Under the pieces are notes generated by a model that was not told where the DNA came from, made no database searches, and saw only the letters and a list, made by a program, of their open reading frames with translations. Position numbers and translations under genes: made by a program. Positions 20,831 through 32,852 of a DNA stretch of 64,000 nt are shown here, one piece after another. Source of the DNA: Amaurobius ferox. Taxonomy: Eukaryota; Arthropoda; Arachnida; Araneae; Amaurobiidae. The stretch's first letter is position 1. The number at the start of each line of letters is the position of its first letter. Location: the NCBI GenBank assembly GCA_951213105.1, contig OX578155.1, positions 27,854,857 through 27,918,856 of the forward strand. The letters are read 5' to 3'.

Positions 20831-23685
20831 CTCTAACAAAGACACCGCCCTACCCGAAGGTATACGGGAAAGATGCTCAGCTGCTGCGACAGCAAACCCG
20901 GGACACTAGGCCGTGATCCAAAACCACGGCGCTCCACCCCATCCGCGCGCCGCCAACGGAACAAGCACGCGGGCAGGAGGTGCGAATCACCAAAAACCAG
21001 CCCAGACACACGAACCACCATCTGTCGAGAGTCATCCTCTGACTAAAGCCACAACTTTATTAAATCATACAAAGTTACATGAACCCTTCATTTAGGGTTT
21101 AAATCAAGATCCTTCATTCTTAAGGATTAAATCATAATAACAATAAATAAATATCACCCTTTGATAAAAACCATACAAAATTCTATAAATAACTTTACAT
21201 CAGTAACTTCAACACATCATTTCTTCCTTCGCCCACAATCTTGGTTACCATCAACTTCTATTATTAAACAATAACATGTACCTCTTATATTACATTAAAT
21301 ACAATCAACTTAAATCTAATTCCATTTACATAACATTCAATTTACATTATATTCATCTTTTATATTATACTATTTACAATTCACCAATCTATATACATAA
21401 ATACATCCAGTACTTTAATATACATAAATACATCTTAAATCCATCACAACATAAAATCCATCTTAAAATCCATCATACAATAATTATGAATATATTAGTA
21501 CATCACATAAATACATCTTAATTCTATCACAACATAAGATCCATCTTAAAATCCATCATACAATAATCATCAATACATTAGTCAATTAATTTCCAGTGAC
21601 AATAGGTTTTTCATGATTTCTTTGATACCAAGCCTGCACTTAAAGTGCATACATAAATTATACAATTTCACATTTTTAAAATTCTTAGGGAAAGTATCCA
21701 TTCGTATTTTATCCCAAAGATAACATTCATAAATTGTATGATATACAGAACCACTTGCCTTGTTACAATGACACATTTTATCTTTCCCAAAAAACCTATA
21801 TTGGTACTCCCTAAATGCACCATGACTCGTTAATACTTGATTTATAAAAAAGTCTCCAAATAATCTTTTCATTGACACTTTCTCTATTTCGTTATGCAGA
21901 GGCTTTCCTAAACTTGACTGGTCCCACCTTTCTTGCCATTCCTGCATCATCTCTATTTGGATCTTTTTCTTCAATTGGTCCTTGCTCCACTTAAACTTAT
22001 AATCGACTGATGTTCTCTTGGTTGCACCTTTCGCCAGCTCGTCTGCCTTCTCATTCCCTCTAGTCCCAATATGGGCCTTTACCCAATGCAGTTTAATAAG
22101 ATCCTTATTTTGAATCAATTTATCCTTGAGGTCGATGATATACCTATTATTATTTTCATACGCGGCTAATGCCTGTAGTACAGATCGAGAATCAGTACAT
22201 ATGTGAACTTTTCTTGGTAAATTATTATTACATATATATTCACATGCCTTTATAATAGCAAGCAATTCTGCGTTATAAACTGTGGTTTCATCGTTCAAAC
22301 GAAATTGTTCTTGATTCGAAATCTCATCATCCTGGTACACCACAAAGGCGCTTCCAACTTTATCGTTAATTTTGGAACCATCCGTATATATCACTGTTCC
22401 ATCATTTGGAATTTCCTCATTCCAATACAATATTTCTTCTTTCCAAGGAAATTTCCTTTTATAACTTGGTTTTTCTATCATTACTTGATCCACTTTATCC
22501 TCTCCAATTTGTAGGTCTTTTATTCCTTTTATACTTCTGTATAGCTTCGTGTCTCCCTTTAATTTTAAATCAAGTGGGAGGCATCCCGCTAATATCTGTA
22601 AATCAAGATTTGATGTAGTTCTGTAGCATTTCGTAATTGCCAATAATGCTATTCTCTGGATCTGTAATATCTTGTCATTAGTTCTTCTTAAGTCATTATA
22701 CCAGATTTCTGCCCCGTATGAAATGAATTTCTCTACCGCTTTTAAATAAATTTCTTTTCTTATTTCCGATCTTAGTCCCCATGTTGCTCTAATGAAGCGA
22801 TTTAATTTATTTTGAAATTTCAATACTTTATTTTTAACTTCATTTAAGTGAGGGATCCATGTCAATTTACAGTCAAACTGTAATCCTAAGTATTTAAGGT
22901 TCTTATCATAACTGATTCTCTTATCATACAACTTTATATTAGGTATGCAGGTTATGTTTTTCCTATAAGGAAACATGATGAATTTAGTCTTTTCTGTACT
23001 AAATCTAAGACCATATTTCTCTGCCCAATCTTGCAGTTTATTGATAACACTTGTTCCCATGTCCCCAAAGAGATAGGACGCACTTGCTTTCATAATTACT
23101 GCAATGTCATCGGCAAATGCCTGTATTCTGGTTTCCTCATTGAATTCAATCTTCAGAGCTTCATCCACTATAAGTAGCCATAAAATTGGAGCCAGACTTG
23201 ATCCCTGTGGGATTCCAATGTTGTATTCCCAGTATAATTCCGAATCTTCTATATAAATTTTCCTTTCATTAAGAAAATTGTTAACCAGATTCTTTAATTC
23301 AATCGGTATCAAATATTTTTCCATTTGTCTTCTTACATCACTCCACTTTACTGTATTGAAAGCATTTTTGATATCAAGTGATATCAAACACGTTATTTTA
23401 TTATCATCTTTGTTTTCATTCCTGTTTTCCACAATTGCCTTTAAGGCATCAATTGTACTTTTCCGCCTTCTAAAACCAAATTGTTTTTCACTTAATTGAT
23501 TATCAAGATGATATATCATCCTATATGTAATCATTTTATCCAATATCTTGCCCCAAACTGGGAGCAAGCATATTGGACGATAGGAACTTGCTTCTTTCCT
23601 ATCTTTTCCCTCTTTGGGAATCAATATGACTTTCGCAATTTTCCATAATTTAGGAAACATACCATACTCCATACATTTTTGGCGG
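20831..23685 (-). mobile_element. 5'-truncated R1/Jockey-type non-LTR retrotransposon
   Basis: Bounded by a perfect 14-bp TSD, ACCTTTGAAAATAA, at 20817-20830 and 23686-23699, inside a DINE-like element. The minus-strand insert consists of the ORF2 3' part (21582-23685) and a 3' untranslated region (20831-21581) with CATAAATACATCTTAA-type short repeats. There is no poly(A) tail. The truncation lies at the start of the RT domain, as expected for incomplete target-primed reverse transcription. Confidence 0.9.
21582..23685 (-). CDS. LINE ORF2 fragment: reverse transcriptase, RNase H, zinc knuckle
   Basis: An open frame of at least 696 codons (first Met at 23672; the frame is open to the truncation point at 23685). 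RT motifs: FPKLWKIAKVILIPKEGKD (residues 6-24), SSYRPICLLPVWGKILDKMI (29-48), SLDIKNAFNTV with catalytic Asp100, GIPQGSSLAP (153-162) and AFADDIAV with Asp188-Asp189. The RNase H domain has its full acidic set: TDGSKI Asp431, NAELLAI Glu469, CTDSRSVLQAL Asp494 and GNEKADELAK Asp544. A Cys/His motif (CHCNKASGSVYHTIYEC) lies near the C-terminus. The endonuclease domain and ORF1 are absent. No internal stop or frameshift suggests a recent insertion. Relation to R1/LOA/Jockey-type LINEs is by motif layout. Confidence 0.9.
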
Positions 23686-23870
23686 ACCTTTGAAAATAAG
23701 TCCAGTTACCAAATGCGAATGAAAATTAAATTAAAACTGCAAATTCAGTGTAACTTTAAATAATTAAGGGTATTATTTTGTGCAATTAAATTCAATATAA
23801 TGAATTACTGAAGAAATTAAGAGAAATTGAATGTGAGCTTGCTGGGAAAGTCATATGCTGCCAACATCAA
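23686..23870 (-). mobile_element. DINE/Helentron-like element, family H, right part of split copy
   Basis: Resumes after the TSD with AAAATAAGTCCAGTTACCAA and ends at the TC-side hairpin around 23845-23870. Confidence 0.65.
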
Positions 23871-24191
23871 ATTTTTTTTGTTCATACATTAAACTAACAT
23901 AAATATTAATTTATCATGACTTAATCATAATGCGTATTAGTACATTTAGGTGCATACAGTGTGGCATGTTGCCAAATGCAAAATTACATTTAAATAAGTT
24001 ATCAATCGCTGAACTCATGAAATCGGGTAGCATATTGTAATTTCCTCACACCCACATTATTCAATTCATTTGTACTGATTTTCATTGACATCTCACATTC
24101 TTATTACCACAAATTTATACTGTTATTTAGTATAAAATGGATACTTGTGTTATTAAGTTCATTTTATTGATGTTGCTTTGACTAAAAAATA
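23871..24191. other. AT-rich interval
   Basis: No open frame or repeat recognised. Confidence 0.5.
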
Positions 24192-24577
24192 TCTGATGTG
24201 GGCAGCACATGACGTTCCATGCAGACTCGCATTCACGTTCTCTTTATTTCTTCAATAATTCATTAAATTGAGTTTAATTGCATAAAATAACACCCTTAAT
24301 TATTTTAAATTACACTGAATTTGTAATTTTAATTCAATTTTTGTTCTTATTTTGTAACTGGATTTATTTTCAAAGGTGACGTAGCGAACATGGCGAAAAA
24401 CTGAAATATCTCGAGAACGGCTAGTCCTAGTGTCTTTTATCGTCAACAATCGCTAAAAATGGTTTTATCGTGTTCTAGAGGTCCTGCAACGTGTAGATCC
24501 GTCGAAAACTCGAACTGCGATTTTCGGCACGATTCCAATACTTTCCCTGTACTTTACCATGTATTGCAGGGAAAGTA
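24192..24577 (+). mobile_element. DINE/Helentron-like element, family H, internally deleted
   Basis: Starts TCTGATGTGGGCAGCACATG and ends CCATGTATTGCAGGGAAAGT. About half the length of the other copies; the microsatellite core is missing. Confidence 0.65.
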
Positions 24578-24944
24578 AAAAACGGCATCGAGAGAGAAAA
24601 ATATTTATCTATTGTAATTCACGATAGAAGTCAGCTGAGCAGCCTCTCTTGTTCATGTTAACATTTAAGTGCAGCTTGGTCACTGACAATTTATCACATA
24701 GATGCTACTTATACGTTCTGATTCTGAGCTTTTAGACGCATTCACGAATATAATTCTCTTTACAATATTTTCACTATTATCAAATATTTATTCTTTAAAA
24801 ATGCCTAGAAAACTAAAGAGCCAAATTCGAAAAGAATCTCCCGTGGCCTGATATATTTAATACCAGGATCTGACGGTTGAGGAACACTGATATAAAGCCA
24901 AAGGGTTCTCAAACTTTTAATATTAAGGATCTTTAGACCGGGGG
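24578..24944. other. Interval without gene
   Basis: Nothing recognised except a G-run of about 14 at 24940-24954. Confidence 0.4.
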
Positions 24945-25194
24945 GGGGGGGGGGTTCGATTCCCGCCGCTGCCCAAACTGCCGCCGTGTTCATGCGGAGT
25001 ACGATCACGTTAAACATGTGGGTTCGTAAGTCCTTCCGAGAGGTTGGTGGTAGGGGAAGGAGGGTACGGTCCCTGTGGATGCCTCCCCCACTGGGTTCCG
25101 GTCTAAATTGGGTGGCACTTCCCGGCCGTCCATACAGTTACCTTACACCTTTCTGGTAGGTCGGACGGTCTGGGTCTCAACAACAACAACAACA
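24945..25194 (+). mobile_element. tRNA-derived SINE, 5'-truncated in the tRNA region
   Basis: Begins in a G-run just before the B box (GGTTCGATTCCCGCCGCTGC). The complete body follows and ends GTCGGACGGTCTGGGTCTCA with (CAA)n at 25180-25194. A short related tail piece (AAGTCGGACGGTCTGTGTG) follows at about 25211. Confidence 0.9.
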
Positions 25195-25268
25195 TGACCG
25201 CTACTTGGACAAGTCGGACGGTCTGTGTGTTCAACATGACAGCTACTCAGCGTTATTACTCAGATGCA

Positions 25269-25790
25269 ACAGGCAAGCAACAGCACCTGCTTTACGTTCT
25301 AACCTCGCTAGATAGGCCTGTATCGGTATCTGTATAACTGCGAGAAGGAGACTGCACACACATGGCTTTTATGCGCGGTGGCCAACCATTTGTGTTCCAT
25401 CGTCTGCGAGGCATAGAGCAGTTCGTCTCCAATGGTGTCAGGAACACGTCAGTTGGACCATAGACGATTGTAGCAATGTCCTTCCTATTCACCGATGACT
25501 CCAGATTCTCTTTGCAGTCGGGGGATCGACGGATTTTTGTGTGGAGAGAGGCTGGCACATGGTATCAAGCTATTAACGTCGTCCAGCGCCACCCATTTTC
25601 TAGTGGTGGTATCTTTGTATGAGCTGGGATTTCCTCAGGCAGACGTACAGACCGCCGTTACTTCCTCAACGGTACTGTGACTGGTCAAAGATATCGCGAT
25701 GAAATCCTTGATCTCTATGTTCACCCTTATGTGGGTTCAATAGGTTCTCAGTTTGTTCTTATGAACGACAATGCCCGACCACTGGTAGTA
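25269..25790 (+). pseudogene. Tc1-like transposase remnant
   Basis: The plus strand encodes ALRSNLARRPVSVSV, then HMAFMRGGQPFVFHRLRG, then SFLFTDDSRFSLQSGDRRIF, the TDESRFSL first catalytic Asp region of Tc1-family transposases. Next come VWREAGTWY, a region matching the conserved tryptophan/glycine block, then TGQRYRDEILDLYV and QFVLMNDNARP, the second catalytic Asp motif (FMDDNARPH in relatives). The C-terminal Glu region is absent and several stops and frame changes occur. Confidence 0.8.
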
Positions 25791-25989
25791 ATTGTATAAT
25801 TATAAGAAAATCAAGTTTTAAACCTTCTGGTGAAGATTCTGTAAAAAGTAATATAAAGGACTTAAGTAGAAGTAATTTTGATAAACAAATTTTAATAGCA
25901 ATTGCATAACTAGTAGAATTTTAATATTTTAAACCTCTTAATGGTTCTAATAATAAGTACTAAATTATATGAAGATCAATTTTTAATTT

Positions 25990-26670
25990 TTTTTCTTATT
26001 TTAAATGACACTCAATTTGCACTTTTAATTCAGTTTTCTTTTTTAATTGGTAACTGTACATATATTCAAACACGGCTTAGCGAAAACACGAAAAAATAAA
26101 TAAAATATCTCGAGAACTATCAGTTCTCATTCTTGTCATCACCAAAAATTACGTATAGAACTAGTATTTAATTGTTACATTTAATAACCTTTTATTTTAG
26201 ATTTTGACGATTTTTGCGAACTATTTCGAAATAAAGCCAAGTACATGTTTTCCGAATCGTACTAAAATCTAATCAGCATCAGGGTAACCCCCAAGTGACT
26301 TATCCACTAAATTTTTTGAAACTTAGTCGATTAGATTTTTTAGCAAGAGAGAATACATAAGATTTGTGCGGGCCACTTCGCAAAAAAAGGTGGTTTCTTT
26401 TATCCCGAATAGTACCAAAATCTAATCAGCACCCCGGTCATCCACAAGTGTCATTCACCTGTAAAATTTTATGAAATTTGGTCCATTAATTTTTGAATTA
26501 GAGTGGATACATACACTGCACAGGCAGACACAGACAGACGTCAAGTCAATAGTGTTTTCGTGTGCTAGAAGTCTCAAAACGTGTTGATCCGTCGAAAACG
26601 CGAGTTACTATTTTCGACAAAATTCCAATCTTTTCCCTATACATTATTTCCATGTATTGCAGGGAAAGTA
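25990..26670 (+). mobile_element. DINE/Helentron-like element, family H, TC end missing
   Basis: Family H sequence through to the terminal hairpin CCATGTATTGCAGGGAAAGT. Contains CACAGGCAGACACAGACAGA at 26518, the degraded microsatellite core. The first block (TCTGATG...) is absent. Confidence 0.6.
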
Positions 26671-27055
26671 AAAATGATTCTTTTGTTTGGTCACTAAAAT
26701 ATTCCACAGTGAGGCCATCAGAGCTAGACACCAATGACGACCGGAGCGGATCCAGAAAATTTTTTCGGGTGGGGCGCAATGCTAGAAAGCTAATTCACAT
26801 CTATTTTCTTAAATTTGTGGTGTGTTTTATCATGCCCTTGAATGAACTCGCAAAACATTAACAAGTCAAAGAAAAATCCGAACACATTCATAGATATATA
26901 TTTTAATATCAGTTTTCATATTTTAATATAATTTTATTTCTATCATTTTATATCTCATACATCTTTTAATACCTTTATATTTTCATATCTCAGCCAATAG
27001 TATTCATAAAATAAACTTAATTTCCTTTGTGGCAAATTTATTAATTACCGCCTCT
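26671..27055. other. Interval without gene
   Basis: A 99-codon frame at 26562-26861 has no recognisable motif and overlaps the family H end. I see no gene. Confidence 0.4.
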
Positions 27056-27352
27056 ACATCAACTCAAATACGGGGATGATCATCCATCAGAGCGAATCCT
27101 GTCTTCGGCCATTTGAGACCTCAACCAAGTTTTAAGCCCTCGCAAAGTACATAAACCTCGCTGTGCTGTGACAATTGACACCCGAAGTGTGGTTTTGTAC
27201 ACTTTAATAAGGTACGGGTAAATATCGCCATATTTCCTCAATTTCTCCAATACGCCAACCGAAAAAGACTTGCCGAAGTTTGGCCTCCAACAAAGGAATT
27301 TTACTTCTGCAGCAATTTGTTGTGGGAAGTCCTGGGGCTCTACCACCAACAC
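27056..27352 (-). pseudogene. hAT transposase C-terminal (dimerisation region) remnant
   Basis: The minus strand has LEKLRKYGDIYPYLIKVYKT then TLRVSIVTAQRGLCTLRGLKTWLRSQMAEDRI, which follows the hAT C-terminal pattern (tyrosine/proline block, L.LPVS.A.AERSFS.L..LKT.LRS.M...RL). The conserved PVSTATAERSFS has drifted. No upstream catalytic region is visible. Confidence 0.7.
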
Positions 27353-27404
27353 ATCGTAAATCTATCCGGGTTCGAAATAACCGGTTATTCCGCACGTCAA
27401 TCAA

Positions 27405-28317
27405 ATTTTACGAAATGTGGTACCACGAAGTCTTATTTGGGTCCCTAAAGTTGTACGAAGGTTCGTAAAAAACCCTTGATAATTTCACCCTCTAAGGAGA
27501 CCGTAAAACCTGAAATAAGGTACGCAAAGCAGTATTCAAGATGGCGGTCTTGTATTTGCGAGTGATCGTTTTTGAAAGGAAGAAAAATTCAACCACAGAG
27601 GTTAAATTAATTATGCTAATTGACAATGAATTTGTTTCATTGTTCAGGTTAAATTACCATCAAGTTGCTGACTAAATTAGTATCAAATGCTTCGATAATA
27701 ATTTCCTTGGAATATGTAAAACGACGATTTTGGAAATTTTGCAAGCACCAATTTTTCATCAAATCTGAAAATTTTGTTCCACATATATTAAAATACAAGC
27801 TCATTTATTTACTTCAATGGATCTGCCCTTTCAATTTTCAAAATATTTCTTTTCTTTTTGGAAGTTCGTATAATTATTTAGGTTTCAGCTATGTTAACGT
27901 TAGCGAACTCAACTATCTCTCTTTCACGAATCGTTAAATAAACGTCTGACAGAATTTCAAAAATAAAACCTGTATTTTCTCTATACAATTTTTTTCCCGA
28001 AACTATATTAAAACAACTTTAAAATGTATTCTGCTTTTAAAAAAACATCCTGAAATAGCAGTGTAGGGTTACAGCATGTAATTTCTTATTACACTCAACA
28101 TGGCATAGCACTCTTGCTTAGGCGGTAGGGGGGACGCTCAACAATCGAGAGGTCTCCGGTTCGAATCAGAGCGGGTTTTATTTTTAAAACGTGTGCTGCC
28201 ATCTGTTACTAAAATATTCAGGTGAAATGTTTTGTAATAACGTGCAGAGCTTTCTGTTTAAAGTTTTATCTTCAAATTACCTAACTTGAATAAATTATTA
28301 AATTTACGTTTTCGTAA
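27405..28317. other. Interval without gene
   Basis: A 90-codon frame at 27665-27937 has no recognised motif. A degenerate tRNA-like sequence at about 28105-28170 (box B-like GGTTCGAATC) does not fold properly. Confidence 0.4.
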
Positions 28318-28325
28318 AATTTATT

Positions 28326-29120
28326 GGAACAGATCTGATATAAAGAATTTGGCTAAATCCGCCATTTTTTTTTTGTCGCCAAGACTGGCGCCAACGCGTA
28401 CGGTGTTTTGAAAATTCCTAACGGACGCCATCTAGAACATTACGCGTACGAAATATAAACATATATAATTAAAAGTGCATAAAAATGCCGATAATTAACA
28501 ATACTTAGAAAAAATACGAAATTACTAAATTTACGAGAAACAATATTTAGAAAAAAGTTTGTACTTTAACTAAATTTAAGAAAAACGATACTTAGAAAGA
28601 AGTTTGTACTTTAACTAAATTTAAGAAAAAACAATACTTAGAAAAAAGTTTGTACTTTAAAGAAATTTAAAAGAAACGATACTTTACGTGGACAACAAAA
28701 TCAAAACACAGTACCTGGTTTAATGAAATCCAAAACTTTTCAAAGAAAAACACGTGTAAATATCCAAATTGCACAAATAATTGTTTCCACACTGCTGTCA
28801 TAAAAAACTCTCATTATTTCTATGTAAATTTTCAGCTTCTACATTATTTTATCTAATAACATGTGCTATCTTTAATTCCTGTATAATATTTACGTTTTTA
28901 ACACACTCAAACACGTTTTTACACACACACCAACAACAAAACAAAAATAAAATGGCCGCAGCCGACTATATCAGAAAGCTAAAAGGGGTGGGGTTGCTAG
29001 AATTTCCAGAAAAAGCAGAATGTTGCGCAAAGCAGGCGCGCCACATTTGGCCATTTGGCGCCACAATTGGCTCGTGAAAAAAAGTTGAAAAATCCAAATG
29101 CTTTATATCAAATCTGTACC
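28326..29120. mobile_element. GG-ended TIR element with minisatellite, copy C
   Basis: Perfect 8-bp TSD AATTTATT at 28318-28325 and 29121-29128. The tips are inverted repeats: left GGAACAGATCTGATATAAAG, right (reverse complement) GGTACAGATTTGATATAAAG. The subterminal DNA is rich in GGCGCC-type sites. Inside, 28490-28690 holds about four units of the 45-48 bp repeat GTTTGTACTTTAACTAAATT...GAAAAAAC..TACTTAGAAAAAA, shared with the elements at 47864 and 50243. Non-coding. Confidence 0.85.
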
Positions 29121-29128
29121 AATTTATT

Positions 29129-29736
29129 TTTTATCCTTCTGAAGTATGATTTAACATCCGTCGACTCCAATTTTTTAAAATGATTTAGAACCATTTGGCG
29201 AGCAAAATTTTTCTCAAAATCTTAGGATATATTTGTCCAAAGAATGCAAACAGTTCACTTCCAGTGCTCTGTTGATGAGAAGTCTCATTCCGCTAAATTA
29301 TTAACTTGGTGCTACTTTCTGCCAGCTAGTCTTGGGATGGTTAGTTCGACTCCCAATTCCCGCTTTCCTCCTTCTTCGGTAATTCAGTATAGAACTTCTT
29401 AGAGTAGGTATGCTTCTCCTTAGCACTTCGACCGTTTGCTGAATGTTTACAGTGGCTTCGGGTGCATCCAAGCTCTTCTGTAAAAACTATATTTCAGTGG
29501 TTTAATTACAACCATCAAATTACTCAACGAAAGCATGGTCATTATGAATTCACAATGCGATATACCTTTGAAAAGATTTGCTTTAGCCGCTGTTCCCATA
29601 TCACGGCATTGTGTTAATTTCACTAAAGCTGTTGTGAAGTGAGTAGCAAATCAATTTTTAGAGTCCCATTTATCCCAGCGGTTTCAACAGTGTCCCACCA
29701 AGAAATAAACCCAAGTGATCTATCTCTCAGTACTGC
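29129..29736. other. Interval without gene
   Basis: No frame or repeat recognised. Confidence 0.4.
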
Positions 29737-30467
29737 ATGATTTTTTCACATTTATTTCACTTACATGCACAAGTTCGTGTTCATATAAAACACTTATTTG
29801 TGAAAATGCTTTCTGGCATACTTCACATACAAATGATTTTCACAATGCACAGTCTGATGTGCTCAAGTCCTTCTTCATCTAAATTATTATTTTGTGAAAA
29901 TGCTTTCTGGCACATTTGACATTGAAATGGTATCTCAACTATATGCACAGGTTCTTGCTTATTATCTAAATTACTTTTCAATAAAAGTGCTTCCTGGCGC
30001 ATTTTTCATGAAAATAGTTTCTCACATGTATCCAGATGTTTGTGTTTAATTAATTTACTTTTTGTGAAAAAGCATTCTAGCACATTTCACATGCAATGGT
30101 TTCGCAATTGTGTGCAGAAGTTATCTAAATTACTTTATAATGAAAGTATTTCTTGGCACATTTCAGATGGAAATGGTTTCTCACATGTGTGTATAAGTTT
30201 GTATTTATCTAAACTACATTTTCATAAAAATGTTGTCTGGTATATTCCACATATAACTGGTTTCTCACCAGTGAGCATAAGATTGTGTTGATTTAAATGA
30301 CTCTTTGCAAAAATACTTCCTGGCACATTTCACATACAAATTGTTTCTCACCTATATGCGCAATTTGTGCTTATGAAATTACTTTTAATGAAAATGTTTT
30401 GGGCATATTTAACATACAAATGGTTTCCCATCTGTGTTCACAAGTTCGTGTTCATCTAAATTCCTTT
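29737..30467 (-). pseudogene. Decayed C2H2 zinc-finger array
   Basis: About eight or nine degraded units of the same 84-bp finger repeat as at 52.6-54.1 kb, seen on the plus strand as TGAAAATGCTTTCTGGCACA...TTTCTCACCTGTGTGCA. Frames are broken throughout and zinc ligands are missing in most units. Open frames on the plus strand are shadows. The array is interrupted by a piggyBac-like element. Confidence 0.8.
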
Positions 30468-30471
30468 ATAA

Positions 30472-31473
30472 CACTAAACATATGACCGGTTGTAAACTTT
30501 TGATTAAAAAATTTGCATATAACGTTATCGTTTTTCTCACTTGACTTCATGATCTTTTCTATATACAATCAATTCTTCAATGTGTATTTTTCTTCTTTTT
30601 GGGTTTATATGATTAAGATACATAGTCTACAGTTATCTACCACGACCAGTCATTTGAACTTTTCTTGAGAAAGGTTTATTGCCTTAAAAGGTTATTGGGT
30701 AAAAAAATGTGATATACATGTATTCCACATATATTCATCAGTTTCCTGTACATTTCTGCAAGGACTATTGCATAATAAATTCAATTTAAAATAATTGCGT
30801 ATTAAAATTTTTAAAAAAGTGATTAAAATTTCAAGTTGCAAAAAAAGGTGACAAAAAAAAGTAATATCAGTTAGTTTATATTTTGTTTTTACAGCCTTAT
30901 TCCATTCCTAAACTTTACCCTGAAAAAATGTCGAAACATTCAAGACCCACCAAGTTAGATATATATTTTACATAAGTGAAGAGTTTTCGGAAACTGATGA
31001 AGGTGAACTTTCAGAAAGTGAAGAAACATTATTTAAAAATGATAATGATCTGTTAGACACTAAGTTCTGAAGATGAAAATGAAAAATTAAGCTTTAAATT
31101 CCGACTGATGGCTTTTTTTCATTAGAAATGCAAATAAGTGCTACATATGGGAGAGAAACACTTCATAACATTTTCAGGGAAGAATCATGTCCAATGGATT
31201 ATGCACAACATAATATTATAAAGGGTAAAGTGAAGACTGCATTTTCATTGATAATTGACCACCATATTATGAAACATATAAGAACATGCACAATAGAAGA
31301 AGCAAATCAAGGTTTAGGAACCAAGTAGTGTAAAGTTACTTTGTTTAACATTTCCTTACTAAAATCATTATTACCTGCATTCATCAGAAAAAATAAAAGT
31401 TTTCATCTGAAATCCTGTCATTTGACCGGTTATAGTACTAATAGGTATATATTGAGTATCGGTACATTTAGTG
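30472..31473. mobile_element. piggyBac-like element, internally deleted
   Basis: Tips: left CACTAAACATATGACCGG, right (reverse complement) CACTAAATGTACCGAT, sharing CACTAAA. The right flank is TTAA (31474-31477); the left flank is ATAA (30468-30471), one mutation from TTAA. The zinc-finger repeat continues on both sides (host site ACTTTTAATGAAAATG), which confirms the boundaries and a TTAA target, diagnostic for piggyBac. It contains an N-terminal transposase fragment and no catalytic region. Confidence 0.8.
30925..31328 (+). pseudogene. piggyBac transposase N-terminal fragment
   Basis: The upstream acidic stretch (SEEFSETDEGELSESEETLF-like, about 30976-31035) resembles piggyBac N-termini. 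The 66-codon frame at 31128-31328 reads HNIFREESCPMDYAQHNIIKG then KVKTAFSLIIDHHIMKHIRTCTIEEANQ, which follows the family's start of the conserved region (..F.L.I.D.I...I...TN.....). The frame ends at 31328 and all DDD catalytic segments are absent, so the element is non-autonomous. Confidence 0.6.
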
Positions 31474-31560
31474 TTAATGCAAATTTCACAAGAAAATAGT
31501 TTTTCTCCTATGTGCACATGCAGTGGCGAAGTGTCAGGGGAGACAGTGTCTACCCAAATA
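31474..31560 (-). pseudogene. Zinc-finger array remnant beyond the piggyBac element
   Basis: TGCAAATTTCACAAGAAAAT then AGTTTTTCTCCTATGTGCAC continues the 84-bp finger repeat after TTAA, with a deletion. Confidence 0.6.
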
Positions 31561-32009
31561 ACTTACGATCAAGTAATTCTTATTTCAATTATATATATAT
31601 TACCTGAAAAAAATGCAGAAAATATTTTGTATAAATATACAAAATATTTTTACCTTGTCTGACGCAATGCCAACACATTTCTTATTTTCTCTAGGCATCA
31701 GTCCAGTTGGAATTTTCAGGGGTGACAAATCTCCCTTTGTTCACCCACGTCTCGAGAAATTCCATTGAAAATGGAACTGAAACAAAATGCACACGATTCT
31801 TTCTTGACTAACATGCAGTTCTTTAATTGACCTGTTTTGTAAGCAACAAGTAATTGGGTTGCCATATTGCCATTTTTATGAGAAATTCTGCAAAATCTGG
31901 CATTTTTTCGGATCCTTCTGCATATTATTTTTTCATTTGGTATATCTTTGTCACGTGTTGAAGACCCAGGTCACCCGACTCACCCTAGGGTAGGAGCAAG
32001 AGGATGAGT
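31561..32009. other. Interval without gene
   Basis: AT-rich, no recognised feature. Confidence 0.4.
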
Positions 32010-32172
32010 GGCTGATGTGTTGTTGTTGCTGAGACCCATACCGTCCGACCTACCAGAAAGGTGTTGAAGACCCAGACCGTCCGACTCGTCCTGAGGACTT
32101 GAGCATCTATTTGGACGGCCGGGAGAGGAGTTGGCAGGCGTCCGGCCGATGTCCGGGTGTCCACAACAACCA
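32010..32172 (-). mobile_element. SINE tail-like repeats
   Basis: Contains GAGACCCATACCGTCCGACC and TACCAGAAAGGTGTTGAAGA (reverse of the SINE 3' end), then a second short repeat CCCAGACCGTCCGACTCGTC...ATTTGGACGGCCGGGA related to copies at 40.7, 42.2 and 42.7 kb. Confidence 0.65.
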
Positions 32173-32755
32173 ACACCAAATTTATTGAATCTTTAAAAAA
32201 TTTTTACAGGAGTGATTACAAGGATATAAGCTAATAACATAGTTTTGCTAATATGAAAATATATCTGAAGACTTGATTACATTTATACTCTTGTAGACTT
32301 GAATACATTTTGTTGACTTATTTACATTGTTGAAGACTTGATAGTATATTTACAAATGACATAATGATCTGAGATAATATAAGTATTATGATAGTAGTTG
32401 AAAACATTTTGAAGTTGACTATATATTATAAAATGGGGTGCAACAACTAAAGACAACACAACAAAAGCAGACGACACCACCGAGAAAAACAACATATAAA
32501 AAACAACATAAAAAACAAACAAAAGAACAACAAGAAGAGGAGTCACCGACCGAAAAAATTAAAAGCAGAGATCCCCAGGCTGATTATGAAATTTTATTAG
32601 AGATTTCTCTCGCTATGAGAACACAGTTTTTTATTTTATTGATTGAAGAAGGGTTAGAGCAGACACTCGAGAACCAGGTCGCCGTATTATGGGGTGAAGG
32701 TTTATAAAGGTGAAAAGCTTTGGTAAGGGGGCAAGAAAAAACGTGTAAGATAACA
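32173..32755. other. Interval without recognised gene
   Basis: Lys/Gln/Thr-rich plus-strand frame at 32438-32707 and a hydrophobic minus-strand frame at 32322-32546 overlap; neither shows a domain. Both probably reflect A-rich composition. Confidence 0.4.
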
Positions 32756-32852
32756 GAAAGGTGTAAGATAACTGTTTGGACGGTCGGGAAGTGCCACCCA
32801 ATTTAGACCGGAACCCAGTGGGGGAGGTATCCACAGGGGCCATACCAAGGCT
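32756..32852 (-). mobile_element. SINE 3' fragment
   Basis: Reverse complement of the SINE 3' half: AAGGTGTAAGATAACTGTTT through ATTTAGACCGGAACCCAGTG to GGTATCCACAGG. Confidence 0.85.

Noticed and set aside
28105..28170. tRNA-like sequence with B box GGTTCGAATC
   Set aside because: The T-stem has mismatches and an 8-nt loop, and no 7-bp acceptor stem can be formed. It is at most a degenerate tRNA-derived relic.
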